This document shows, piece by piece, positions 46,738-57,833 of a stretch of DNA of 64,000 nucleotides (positions are counted from its first letter, which is position 1; every line of letters starts with the position of its first letter). Origin of the DNA: Labia minor (lineage: Eukaryota > Arthropoda > Insecta > Dermaptera > Spongiphoridae); contig OY720347.1 in assembly GCA_963082975.1 (NCBI GenBank), positions 32,257,398 through 32,321,397 of the forward strand, written 5' to 3'. Made by a program: the position numbers and the translations under genes. The notes under the pieces were generated by a model, which worked only from the letters and a program-made list of their open reading frames with translations, did not search any database and was not told the origin of the DNA.

Positions 46738-47580
46738 TATTTATCTAACTCTGTGTCTCTACAGTTTTCGAAAGTTCTTAGCCGCAGCATCCACATTTCT
46801 CTAAGCGTCCCTATCCTGAGCTACAACCAAATCCTACCCTGTCCCATCTCTCCCATGTCCCTTCCTTCATTGTCCACCCACCTTGGTCCTTGGTCTTCCA
46901 CCGGATGTTTCCCAATCGGTTTCTCCCAATTTCTAGTTTCTCCAATTCCAACCGCCTTCTCGATTTTATAACCTTAACTATATCTGGACATTATTTCTCG
47001 TTATGCCATCTCCGCCATCCCCCTGTGACCTCATCTTCTTTTGGCCTATAAATGCTGCGAACAATATTAATCTCACAAATACTCCAAATCTACTCGCGTC
47101 TCCCAGAGTCATCGATAGGGTGACCAAACGTCCCGTCTTTAGGTGCTCTGTCCCAAAAATGTCTTCGGGACACCCTACTGTTTTTTCAATATTTAGGACA
47201 TTTCGTAATTTTTTTTTCAAAATTTTTTCAATTTAGTTCTAAAAAAAAGGTATACCGTTTGTCCCGGTTTGGTGTTTTCGAAATATGGTCACCCTAGTCA
47301 TCGATCAACATGAAAAATAATTGTTTTATATATTTTAATTTTGATCCTCTTTGATGAGATAAGCCCCTTTACTGTATAATAACAGGCGTTACTCAATTAC
47401 AACGTCGATTTAAATTCTTCTCGAATATTATTATCTTAAATATTTAAATATTTATACTTTTTCAAATTCTACATTTTGTATGTTAATTGTATGTAAGTCG
47501 TATCCGTATCTTAATTCTTGAATTTTTTTGTTTAATTACATTTCGGTTGATTTTTTCCCAATTTCTCTAATCATATGTCT
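46738..47580 (-). mobile_element. Degraded LINE copy 2 (non-LTR reverse transcriptase, 3' part)
   Basis: Aligns on the minus strand with the better copy at 54290-55112. Shared landmarks are TTGTTTTATATATTTTAATT, the TTCTACATTTTGTATGTTAA segment and the upstream GATTTTTTCCCAAT. An internal deletion removes most of the region before the YADD motif, and the motif itself is mutated (near 47490-47510). Split by a hAT MITE at 47116-47296. Many stops; no function. The plus frames 46726-46971 and 47003-47236 are antisense shadows. Confidence 0.75.
47116..47296. mobile_element. hAT MITE, 181 bp, nested in a LINE
   Basis: Perfect 8-bp target duplication GTCATCGA (47108-47115 and 47297-47304) and perfect 11-bp ends TAGGGTGACCA/TGGTCACCCTA. 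Subterminal ACGTCCCG and CCCGGTTTGG follow, as in widespread animal hAT MITEs. It contains TTAGTTCTAAAAAAAAGGTA (47235-47254), the block shared with the MITEs at 14613 and 39397. It interrupts LINE copy 2, so it inserted after that LINE. Confidence 0.92.
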
Positions 47581-47960
47581 CCTCTTCCAGTCCAATTCAT
47601 TTACCTATCAATGTTGCATAAGGAATTTAAATTTCTTAATTTAGCTAGAACACTCCATTTTTTAAAATTTTAAATAGAGGGAGAGAGAGAGGTTCTAATT
47701 ATATATATATATATATCTGTTTCTATGACAACAAAAAAGTAAACAAATTACATACATACAAATACTCTCCTTTATATATATTTCTGGAAAATGGAACACC
47801 CGCAGCTCAGCTCAGGAGTTACCTAAGATTCTAATTTCTTTTTTATTTTTCATCATTTGAGGTACCCTTCACCTCAGAAAAATTTGGTTACCTTACTCCT
47901 TGTAGTTTAGGCTCTGGAGTTTTTTGCGTACAGACGGACACTAGCGTATTAAATATATAG
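47581..47960. other. AT-rich stretch
   Basis: Short TA tract at 47700-47716. GTACAGACGGACACTAGCGT (47929-47948) resembles the microsatellite flank of family B but is out of order, possibly a further TE fragment. Confidence 0.4.
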
Positions 47961-48440
47961 ATATGTAAGACCAGGCTGTGACGTCATGAATGGCTGGATG
48001 ACGTCATATAATTTTAAATCAAGAAAAAACTAATAAAGATGATTTTTCTCGAGTATAAAACAATGCAAAGTGATTGATTCGTGATGATATGTAAAAAATC
48101 TCCTCATGTGAAATTTGGTAAGAAAATAACCCTTCCCTTCCTATCGTCGATCGCTAATACTACCACTTCCGGTTTCCGAATTTGCACCAAAAGTTGATCA
48201 ATTCATCCCATTGATGCATTAAGTAAATATACCAAATTTCATCAAAATCCGTTCAGCCGTTCAGGCTGTACACATCTATACGGACGGACGGACAGACGCA
48301 CAGACGGACGAACGGACAGACATCATGCTAAAAATACTTTTTTCTGTTAAGAAAATGCATGATTCGTGGAGATATGTAAAAATCTCCACATGTGAAATTT
48401 GGTGTGAAAACAATACCTCCCTTACTATCGTCGGTCGGTA
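47961..48440 (-). mobile_element. HINE-like element, family B copy B2 (lacks 3' end)
   Basis: Matches B1 from the twin TGACGTCA sites (47979 and 47999, again 20 bp apart) through the core. The core includes AAATTTCATCAAAATCCGTT and a GGACGGACAGACGCAC-type microsatellite. The match runs to the 5' subterminal repeat CGTCGGTCGG (48429-48438). The 3' third with its stem-loop is absent. The junction ACCAGGCTGTGACGTCA is shared with B3 but differs from B1, defining two subfamilies. Confidence 0.83.
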
Positions 48441-48755
48441 AAAAGGATATTTAAATAATTTTCTTTTAAAAAATTAATAAATTTATTTAACATAGAAGAT
48501 GTTTAATTCCGAAGGTAACATTTACATATATATAATATGAAATCTCTATATATTAATAATGTATAATATATAATGAAAAAAGATAAGAAAATAATATCTG
48601 CGGAAATATCATAATTTAATTTAAATTTAGATAAATATTTATGAAAGAAAATATCACCTTATAATTATCTTATAGATAATTTAGTTAGGATTTATTTTCA
48701 GTGATATTGTAAGATTCGTCATAAAATCAATCTTTTTTTTTTCCTCCCCTCTTTA
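48441..48755. other. AT-rich non-coding stretch
   Basis: Nothing seen. Confidence 0.45.
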
Positions 48756-48759
48756 ATCT

Positions 48760-49340
48760 TCCCAATGACAAATGATAATTTCTTTCACTTCCTTTTCATG
48801 ATTGGCTTGTTCCGTTTCCCTTTTTATTACCCTCCTTCCGATTGATTCGGATTCCATGTTACTCACCCACAATTGTTGCAATCATGATCACTTGTCTCCA
48901 TTTGTCCCTTTCGAGAATTCCCATTGATCTATGTAAACTTTCCTCCACCTTCCCTTCTTTAACGAACAAGATCACCCTCCTCTAAAAATACAGCGATCGG
49001 CTTAAATGGATTAACGAACAAGCATAGAGCACACCGGAACAATGCATACAAAGGTATTAGCAAACAAGAACCGGATACCATGGCCAGACATGCCCAGGCC
49101 CCTCATAATGCTTAGATTAGTGACCAATAGTCCTTTATGCCTTTATGTACAAATAACAAGATTATACCTTTCAGGTTGTTGCCTTTTGTAGGAAATTGAT
49201 GCGGAAACAGTTCTTCGTTTCTTTTTCGAGAGAACAACAACGACAACAACAACAACAACCCTTTTAGAGCCGTTCAAAAGACCGTTTAACTTCACCGCTT
49301 TGATCCCCAGGCATATTTGCTTTCTGAAAGAAATGTTTCT
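48760..49340. promoter_or_regulatory. Long motif-dense island with SOX/octamer-like composite
   Basis: About 580 bp of balanced sequence. Contains ACAATGCATACAAAGG (49039-49054), a SOX core beside an octamer-like ATGCATA and a second ACAAAGG. Others are CACAATTGTTGCAATCATGA (48870-48889), ATGCTTAGATTAG and paired CCTTTATG near 49133-49145. An (AAC)n tract is at 49235-49258. No credible frame. Among the strongest enhancer candidates in the window by size and motif density. Confidence 0.4.
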
Positions 49341-50695
49341 CTCCGAAAAACAGCCATTATATAGTGCTTGATAATTTCTTTAAAGAATTTTAAGCTTGCT
49401 CAGAAACGGTCTTAATTATATGTTATTACCTATTCAAATATTAAATTGGTTGATCTACTTGGGGCATTTTAAATCTTCATCTTAATGTTGTGGGGCCAAT
49501 TTCAGAATATTTTTTTTTAATAAGATCAGCTGATTATTCGCAGATAAGTATCATATTCTGGTTTGACAAGAATAGGATGTAAAACAGCTTCACTAAAGTA
49601 ACTTTTAGTTTTCTTTTTTACACTTGAAAAATCTGATTTATTTTTAATATAAATTTAATTATATAATTATAACCTTTATAAATGAAACTTACCTCTAAAA
49701 CTATATAAATACGATTATTTTTATTTTTTTTTTTTTTTTTATTTAATAAGATAATGAACCGGAAAAATGAATATTATTCTTATTATTATTATTTCACTTG
49801 AAAACGAATATATTTTTTCATTTAACTCGTTTATCAAATATTGTTTGTTTTTTTTTTCAAAAAAAAGGGATTGGTTCTTTACATTAACTATCCTTTCTTT
49901 AACCCCCTGATAGCTTGTGAAAGCCTAGAGAGGTCGCTTCCCTCCAGGCCAGTGGACATTATCATAAGTTATCATTAAGATAATCTTTTCAAAAATCACT
50001 TGCAATCTCTTTAAGATTTTTCTAAAAACTTTTATATAATGATTTATTTAAAATTATATCTTTATAACTTCCCTGATTGTTTTTTTTTATTTAACAATCA
50101 TACTGAATAAACATGTAGTCATAATCATTATAATATGACTAAAATTTCAGGATTCTTTTTATACTATTGAATATCAGTCAAGGTTGACATTAATAGATAA
50201 TTCAAATTAAATCTTTTTAATTATTTTTAACTTTTCTTAATAGAAATAGAAAGAATAAAATGTTGAAAAACGTCTTTTTCCTTGAACCTTTTTCATTAAT
50301 ATCTTACTATTATTATTATTTTAACCCTGAATAAACCAGAAATTTAATATTTAAATTTTTTTAGAATAAAAGAGTATATTGACTATGGAAGGGATTTAAT
50401 TAATATAAAAATAATAATAAAATATAAAAAAATAACTGGAAAACGGCTAACTCTGAAAGCTAAAAAAGAATATAGTATTAAATCCAAACTAAATTTAGTA
50501 TAAATTCAATGTATAATACAAAATTTCAATATAATTATAATCAATCTTTTATTATTTACTATTTTCTTCGTTTATTAATTTTATATTTTAAACAAAATTT
50601 CTATCATCGAGATTAGATATTTGAATTTAAATAAATTATTTCAGTATTTATAGAATATAAATCATTACTTATAGTGAATACTATATACGATATAA

Positions 50696-50745
<50 letters not shown>

Positions 50746-50776
50746 TGAAATTTATAACAAAATTTCTCCGTTTTTT
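49341..50776. other. AT-rich stretch with a TA microsatellite
   Basis: A GC patch TAGAGAGGTCGCTTCCCTCC lies at 49927-49946 and a (TA)n tract at 50701-50741. Otherwise filler. Confidence 0.5.
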
Positions 50777-51419
50777 ACCGACCGACGATAGTAAGGGAGG
50801 TATTGTTTTCACACCAAATTTCACATGTGGAGATTTTTACATATCTCCACGAATCATGCATTTTCTAAACAGAAAAAAGTATTTTTAGCATGATGTCTGT
50901 CCGTCTGTCCGTCCGTCCGTCTGTCCGTCCGTCTGTCCGTCCGTATAGATGTGTACAGCCTGAACGGCTCAACCGATTTTGATGAAATTTGGTATATTTA
51001 CTTAATGCATCAGTGGGATGAATTGATCAACTTTTGGTGCAATTCCGGAAACCGGAAGTGGTAGTATTAGGTACGATAGGAAGGAAAGGGTTATTTTCAC
51101 ACCAAAGGAGATTTTTTTATATATCACCACGAATCATGCACTTTGTATTGGTTTTATCCTCCAGAAAAATCATATTTATTAGTTTTTTCTTAATTTAAAA
51201 TTATATGACGTCATCCAGTCATTCATGACGTCACAGCCTGGTCTTGCATATATATTATAAATAAAATAAAATTAAAAATGTTTATATTTATTATTTATGT
51301 ATCCATATCTGTTTTTTATTACATTAATAGATATATTAAAATTATTTGAAATTGTTTCTGTAGCTGGAAATTAATTTATTTCAAACCGTCGGTCGGTTCG
51401 GACCTGGCCACAGGTCAAC
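50777..51419 (+). mobile_element. HINE-like element, family B copy B3 (full length)
   Basis: 643 bp. The 5' end ACCGACCGACGATAGTAAGG follows a T run. The centre is a GTCCGTCCGTCTGTCC microsatellite (about 50897-50943), followed by AACGGCTCAACCGATTTTGA. Twin TGACGTCA sites are at 51206 and 51226. The 3' end has CGTCGGTCGG (51388-51397), TTCG, the stem-loop GACCTGGCCACAGGTC, then AACTTATTTTT. Good copy for defining the family, with B1. Confidence 0.87.
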
Positions 51420-51569
51420 TTATTTTTCTTACGCTAAGAATCAATTACTATTATTATTATTATTTATTAATTTTTTTTTTTATAATTGTCCAATCTTTTT
51501 TCTATCTCTTTAACAAGATATTTTCGCTTGTATTACTTGATGTTAAACAATTTGAATGCTGAAATGAAA

Positions 51570-51970
51570 ATCTTGTAAGCGACCAAAGTGGCGGCCTCGC
51601 TTTCGTGGGTAGCACTCATTAGAGCTGGTCCTCCCTGGCCGGCCATCGGGCCAAATGGAGGTTGCCCCCGGGGGCCCAAGGCAACTTTATAACAGCAAAC
51701 TCGTGTTGGGCAAAATGCACCCTCTCTCCCTTATGCCTTTAGTGTCATCGGGACCATCCCGGCCTCTTACTCTTCTTCAATGTTCCAATCGAATATGTCT
51801 TGGGATACATCCGGTTCCGTTCCATTAATTATCAGGATGACCATTTGAGAAACAAGTCCTAATCCAATAGAGAACAACTTGCTCGATGAATTTCTTAGAA
51901 TACATGTCTAGTCTCATTCATTCCACCTATCGATCCAATTGGCCAATAAATCAATAAACAAATCAGTTCT
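51570..51970. promoter_or_regulatory. GC-rich island
   Basis: Includes AAAGTGGCGGCCTCGCTTTC (51585-51604), AGAGCTGGTCCTCCCTGGCC (51621-51640), TGCCCCCGGGGGCCCAAGGC (51663-51682) and TTAATTATCAGGATGACCAT (51826-51845). CCCCCGGGGG is a perfect palindrome. No long frame. Candidate regulatory element. Confidence 0.33.
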
Positions 51971-53505
51971 TTAACTGCATGATAAACAATCATTAACACA
52001 ATTGTGTGTGATCTGATACATTTTAATTTCTCTTCATCCATGAAGAATATATAATAATTGTTATTAGTATTATTTTTTAATGTTATTGATTATTAATTAT
52101 TTTATTAAAATTATATTAAATGTTATTCTATGCAATAGTCGATTACGAAGAATGTCGATCGCGTATGAGTTAGAAAAATTAATGGCGATCATACTAATAT
52201 GAAGTTTACCCATTCCTAGATTGTTTTTCTAAAATTTTAAAGAGGTTAAATTTTTACATCTGAATAATTAAATAATAAATTAACTAATAATAATAAATAA
52301 TTAAAATTGAATTAATGAATCGTTTAATGATTTATCTTATTAAAGCCTTATTCTTTTTTCTATATTCATTAAAGAAATAATAGTAGTTTTCAATTATATA
52401 GCCTCTAGACCTGCTGACTATTTTTTTTTCAAATTCATGTCATCAACTTCTGAATTGTATGTAATAGATAAAATAAAATTATATATATATAATTAAATTA
52501 AAATTAATTTTAAATTATTTTACATAAATTACAAAAATATGATATAACACAAATTGAAATAAATAAAAAATATTTTGAATTGGTAAATTTTATATTAAAT
52601 ATTTATCTAATCACTAAATTATCAAGTTTATTGGATTCCACTAAAGAAGTGAAAAAAACTTAATTTTATTTTTAAATATATTTTTTTTTCTTATCTGAGC
52701 TATCTAATTATATCTCGCTTAATTTAAATTATACGTGCCTGGTTTGAGACTAAGGTAAATGTTTCCTTTTCAGAGGAAGTATTAATTTGGCATAAAATAA
52801 TGATTATGATGTAATTAGAAACTCTCCAAAGAAATTAAATTTTAATTTTCCTTCATTAAAGGTTAGAAAATTAGTTATTATGACCACCCGAAGTGAAAGA
52901 TAGATATTGAAAAAAATTTTATACGAATTTTATACCTTATCCTTATAGTAAATATTATATTTATCAATATTTTATTATATAAATATAAAAATTTAGTAAT
53001 AAATTAATAATTTTAATCTTTATTGTATTATATATATATTAATTCTTTATAATACAAAATTTAAAATATGGCCTATGTTTATCAAATATAACAGTATTTA
53101 CCTATATTTATTACTTATGCAAAATATTTGAAAATTGATACTTCCAAATTTTAATAATTAAATTTTAAATCAGATTTTTTATATTTTTTAAAAGATTTTT
53201 TTATGAAAAAAAAAATCATTTACTTTCTAATTAGATTCCTTAAATTTATTTAAAGAAAACTGATCAATATGAATCTTTTTAATAATTTTAAAAATTTAAG
53301 AAATTAATAAGTATTATATAATAATATATTAATTATATAATAAGATGTTTATTCTTCTACATTGTGTGGTCTAATCAAAAAAAAAAAATAAATTTCTTAT
53401 TTCTTATATAAATCTCAATTATAAAATTATTCTCTGCATACATTTAATTTTCTGTTATAATTCTCCTTTATTAAATTATTATAAATATACATATTTATAA
53501 TAGAC
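51971..53505. other. AT-rich non-coding stretch
   Basis: Filler with no supportable feature. Confidence 0.5.
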
Positions 53506-53509
53506 CAAT

Positions 53510-53665
53510 TAAAATCGTGGAATGGCTAATTGAAAATCCTAATGAACGACAAGTTCTAACAATTAACCTTCGATTTGTCTCCGAACCAAAATCAGTATGA
53601 CTCGGAGAGCAAAAGGTTATTTCAGTTACCTCCACAATTACATCTACCAATTAGAATATAATCAT
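53510..53665. promoter_or_regulatory. Small balanced-composition island
   Basis: Contains GGAATGGCTAATTGAAAATC (53519-53538), CAATTAACCTTCG and GACTCGGAGAGCAAAAGG (53600-53617). Weak candidate. Confidence 0.2.
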
Positions 53666-54289
53666 ATTTTCTATCTATATGGATGCATTTAATTAACATT
53701 CTAAAATTAAAGTCAATTTAATAAATTCATTTGAAAATTAAATATATTTTTTTAATCTATTCTATAAATTCATCATCAGTTTTTAATTTTAAAAGGAAAA
53801 GTAATATATAAAATAATATAAAATATATAATGATAATAATAATAATAAAATTTAAACTAAATTATCGAAAAGTGAATAAAAAACACGATCAATGAAGTAC
53901 AATATCCGGCATAGAATTAAATCGTGATTTCTTAATGGACCTAAATGTGAACTTCACTATTAATTGATTTGATTTAATAACATTTTTTTTAAATATATCA
54001 TTATTAGAAAGAAAAAGAAAATTACTATAATTAAAAAGACCACTCAAGTATTGGAGTTAAATTTTATTATTATTATCCTTTGATAGTCCAACCTTAGTGA
54101 ACACTGATATTAAATTTTCTTATATTAAAACTATAAGTGTGCACATATATTAACAAATAATCGTATATATATTATTATATATAATATTGCAATCCATAAA
54201 ACATCTCTAACAGAAATTTTTAGTTTATTTTTTTTAGTTATTAAATTTGTATATCAACTATTGAATATTTCTTTTTAAAATTGATAAAA
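53666..54289. other. AT-rich non-coding stretch
   Basis: Nothing seen. Confidence 0.45.
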
Positions 54290-55112
54290 TCTATCTATCT
54301 CTGTGGCTCTATGGAACTCGAAAGTTCTTGGCCGCAGCAATCATACTCCTTTAAGTATCCCTATTTTGAGCCACAACCCTTCAATCTCTACCTCCTCCCA
54401 TCTCTCTCACGTCCCTTCCCACAGTATCCACCCAGGTCTTCCAAGCCGACGTTTCCCACTCGGTCTCCCCGCCAATATATTTTTCGCCATTCTTTCCTCT
54501 CACATTCTAGCCATTTGCCCTACCCATCACAGCCTTCTCGATTTTATAATTCTAACTATATCTGGAGATGCATAGAGATCATGCAATTCCTCGATAGGCA
54601 GTCTCCGCTATTCCCCGGTGACCTCATCTTTCTCTGCGAAGAATCCTATTCTCAAATACTCTAAATCTACTCTCGTTTCCTAAGGTCATAGACCATGCCT
54701 TAAACCCATACAATACAACCGGAAAAATAATTGTTTTATATATTTTAATTTTTATCCTCTTTGATAATAATTTTGACGCGATAAGCCTAGTGCATGCAAA
54801 CTCGTTTTAAACTCTACTCGAATATTATTATCCTTCGTGATTACAGAACCTAAGTATTTAAATTTTTCTACATTTTCGAATTCCACATTTTGTATGTTAA
54901 GACTTTGTGTGCTAATACTATTCCTCTCTGTTACTAAATAATTTATCTTAGCACTATGAATTTCTAACCCCACCTCTTTCCCTGCTTCGATTAATTTTTC
55001 TAGGCTATCTTTGATTGCCATTACCGAATTTCCTATTATATTTAAGTCGTCTGCGTAACCTAATACTTGAATCTTTTTGTTAAGTTGGATTCCGTTTGAT
55101 TTTTTCCCAATA
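54290..55112 (-). mobile_element. LINE copy 1 (non-LTR reverse transcriptase, 3' part)
   Basis: On the minus strand the frame carries the reverse-transcriptase active site YADD (within QVLGYADDLNIIGNS, near 55045-55070). Next come GLEIHSAKINYLV and VEKFKYLGSVIT (thumb region), then KIKIYKTIIFPVVLYG and EAW-type FKAWSMTLG after a frame break. The late RLRWAGH-like stretch RRLWVGQMARM has stops. This order is standard for RTE/CR1/Jockey-like arthropod LINEs; I do not fix the clade. The copy is 5'-truncated at about 55112 and lacks the endonuclease. The open part 54752-55021 encodes 89 residues. Plus frames at 54281-54664 are antisense shadows. Confidence 0.88.
54752..55021 (-). pseudogene. Reverse transcriptase fragment of LINE copy 1
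   Basis: 89 codons from an internal Met just after the YADD active-site segment; the coding sequence really continues upstream to about 55105. Covers the palm-to-thumb transition: LIEAGKEVGLEIHSAKINY and FENVEKFKYLGSVITKDN. It ends at a stop, and the reading frame resumes in another register further along the minus strand. Reverse transcriptases of this type copy LINE RNA at the nick site; this one is broken and lacks the fingers and endonuclease. Confidence 0.85.
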
Positions 55113-57095
55113 AAATTTTTTAAAAAAATCTTAAAATAACTCTATATTGAAATTTTTTTATTAAATTTTATTAATTCAAAAAATTTCTTTCCCATTTCTA
55201 AAATTGGCTAGAAAAGAAAAACAAACACATTTTTTATTTTATAATAAATAAAATATATCATGATAATTTTTTTATATAAGTAAAAATAAAATTTTAAGAT
55301 TATTATTAAAATTTGTCAATATAAAACAAAATTATAAAAAAAAAAATCAATGGAACAAAAATACTTAAGTTTATAAAACATTAGGGTCTTCTTATGGAAC
55401 AAATAAGTATATAAAGTAAAATAGATATGTTACAGTTAAAATTATGTATATAAGATAAACCAATGATAACATCAAAAAACCGAGAACAATAAATATATTT
55501 GTTTATTTTTTCTATTAAATTTTTTTAAATAAATTATTAAATTTTATATTTTTATTATACTATATTGCATTTTTTTTTTGTTAAAGGTTTAAAAGATAAG
55601 ATTTAAAAAATTCAGTTAAGAAAATGTGGTGGTATACTGAATAGGCGGTAGACTCTACTTTCAAGATCACAATTTTAATTTGCTCACTTTTTTAGATATA
55701 AATAAATAAAAGGCAATTTTCTTTGCATACATATTAATTAAATTATTTAAATATATAGATATATATATAAAATTCACCTTAAAATGTAAAAATACACCTG
55801 ACCTGTTTCATAAAGAATCCTTTCCAATTTAATTGTAGTGGATTAAAAAAAAATTATACATCGTTGAATTTAATTAAAGACAATTACAGGTTAAATATTA
55901 TTTTAAAAAATTACTTCCGATCACAAATTCTTTTTTAATAGATATTTTTATTGTATATAATTTTCTATTAATGTTCAAGATATAATTAACCGATTGGGGT
56001 AATATTTTAGTGTGATTTACCAACTGGAGAAAAAAAATTGATTCCTTTTAGTTAATAAAAAAAAATCAATATGCAATTTAATCAATTTAAACGCAAGTTC
56101 AATCAGACAGGAAATCTTTAATTACAATCCTCGGATAAAATTTGAAAACTTCAAGTCGGGCCGACAAAGGAGTTGCTTCGCGCGGTGCGCATACACAAAT
56201 ACAAGTCCAAAACATGATTCAGATGCCCGCGTTTTTATCCGTCTACCGAAAACCTGAGACAATTTCTGTTTACATATTTTGTTCCCGTTTTCTTTTATTT
56301 CATTTTATTTTTGTTTCAAAGACATCAAACAAATTGGTTAATTATTTTTGAACAATATGATGTCATTTTCATTCCTTTCTCTTTTCATAAATTACAAAAA
56401 AATAAATAAATAAATAAATAAAATAGCAAATAAAGATCTTTTTATATATTAGTAAAACTTTTTGTGTTTTGATTATATGTATTGTTCTTCTCTTGGAAAT
56501 TGAGTTGAGAAAAACATTTATTTATCAGTTTGTAATTATTTAGCAAAAATTTTTTGAATAACTGAGATTGTCCCTTATATTATATTATTTTTATTTTTGA
56601 AATTAAGTTTTGATTGAATGAATTTTTACATTCTATTCTCAAATAAACATGATTTATTCTTCATTTAATTTCATATCTCATTGTCGTTTTAATTTACCAA
56701 AGATATAAATTCTCAAATAAAATATATTCTAATGTTCTATGGAATATTTTCTTCTTATAATTATAATATTTCTGAAATACCACTAGGTATTTAAATATAA
56801 TATCATAATAGATTGTTATTAAATTATTATATCTAAATACATTTATTATTTTCAAGTTTAATAATTTATCCACATATTTGCCAGTTTAGACATTGATTTC
56901 TTTTGATTTCATCTCATTAAAAATTATATTTTGTTAACTTTATCCTTAAATTCAGTACTTAGGCATTTTTTTTATTACTTTCTTATTTATTTGATATTTT
57001 TTATTACTTCATAATAATATAAATTATTATAGTTAAATTATATTATTAAATTATATATAAATTAGGTGTTATTTTTTTTTAATTAAAGAAAAAAT
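55113..57095. other. AT-rich stretch with one small island
   Basis: A weak tRNA-like segment (GGCGGTAGACTCTACTTTCA, 55645-55664) lacks a proper B-box. A balanced patch at 56140-56260 (GGAGTTGCTTCGCGCGGTGC, 56169-56188) falls in the frame 56142-56351 (+) but has no domain. The rest is filler. Confidence 0.4.
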
Positions 57096-57833
57096 CTGGA
57101 GTGTCTCCACTCGACTATCTCGCAAATTTGAATTGGATAATCAAGCTTTTCCTAAATTTGAAAATTAATTAAAATTTTATTCTATTTGATCATAGGATTT
57201 AAGGTTTTTAACATAATTTGCACTGATAACATTTTATTGAAATAAGAAGGCAATCAAATAATATCAATATTGTTTTAATTTTTTTAATCGTAAATCAAAT
57301 TCAGTTGGGACGAGGTAAAACATAGTCTAGAGGTCTAGACTAGACTAAAGATGGATCTTAATAATTAAAATTATTGTTAAATTTAAAAACTTTATATTCA
57401 TTTTTAACTCAGCAATTCAATCAAGCTGAAATTCTATTTATATATAGCAGTTTTATACAATTTTAAATCATGTGAAAAACTATCAAACATATATCCTTAT
57501 TTTTTTATGGTCAGTTTAGAGAAAAAAAAAAGAAATGAAAACGTGGTAGGTAATGTTCCTCTTCAGAATGATCTTCATTTCTCAAAAGTTAATAGACGAA
57601 ACTACGAATTTGGAATAATGCCCGTGTACCAAATTTCATTATTCTAGCTCAAACCGTTTTTACCTAATCTTGTCTACATACACACACAGAGAGAGAGAAG
57701 GAGAGAGAAAGAGAGACAGACAGACATTTCAACCTTAGTGAAAATTACTCAGGAGCCTTCAAAACGGGTAAATACATCTAAATTTCGACATCGGAAATTT
57801 TCGTGATCACAATACTATCACTTGCGAGATAGT
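57096..57833 (-). mobile_element. HINE-like element, family A copy A5 (interrupted)
   Basis: The left edge has the intact 3' stem-loop and ACTATCTCGCAAATTTGAAT. The right edge has ACTATCACTTGCGAGATAGT, the 5' hairpin with a changed loop. Between 57140 and about 57410 the family sequence is replaced by unrelated AT-rich DNA. From TCAATCAAGCTGAAATTCTA (57418-57437) onward the family resumes. The core microsatellite here is AGAGAGAGAAGGAGAGAGAA-type (about 57687-57725), unlike the CA/TG cores of A1 and A3. Confidence 0.8.

Noticed and set aside
46726..47236. Plus and minus frames
   Set aside because: Antisense or broken parts of LINE copy 2 and the nested hAT MITE.
54281..54664. 127-codon Pro/Ser-rich plus frame
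   Set aside because: Antisense of the LINE reverse transcriptase tail, which reads sensibly on the minus strand.
55630..55680. Possible tRNA or SINE head
   Set aside because: A-box-like part only; the B-box position is AT-substituted.
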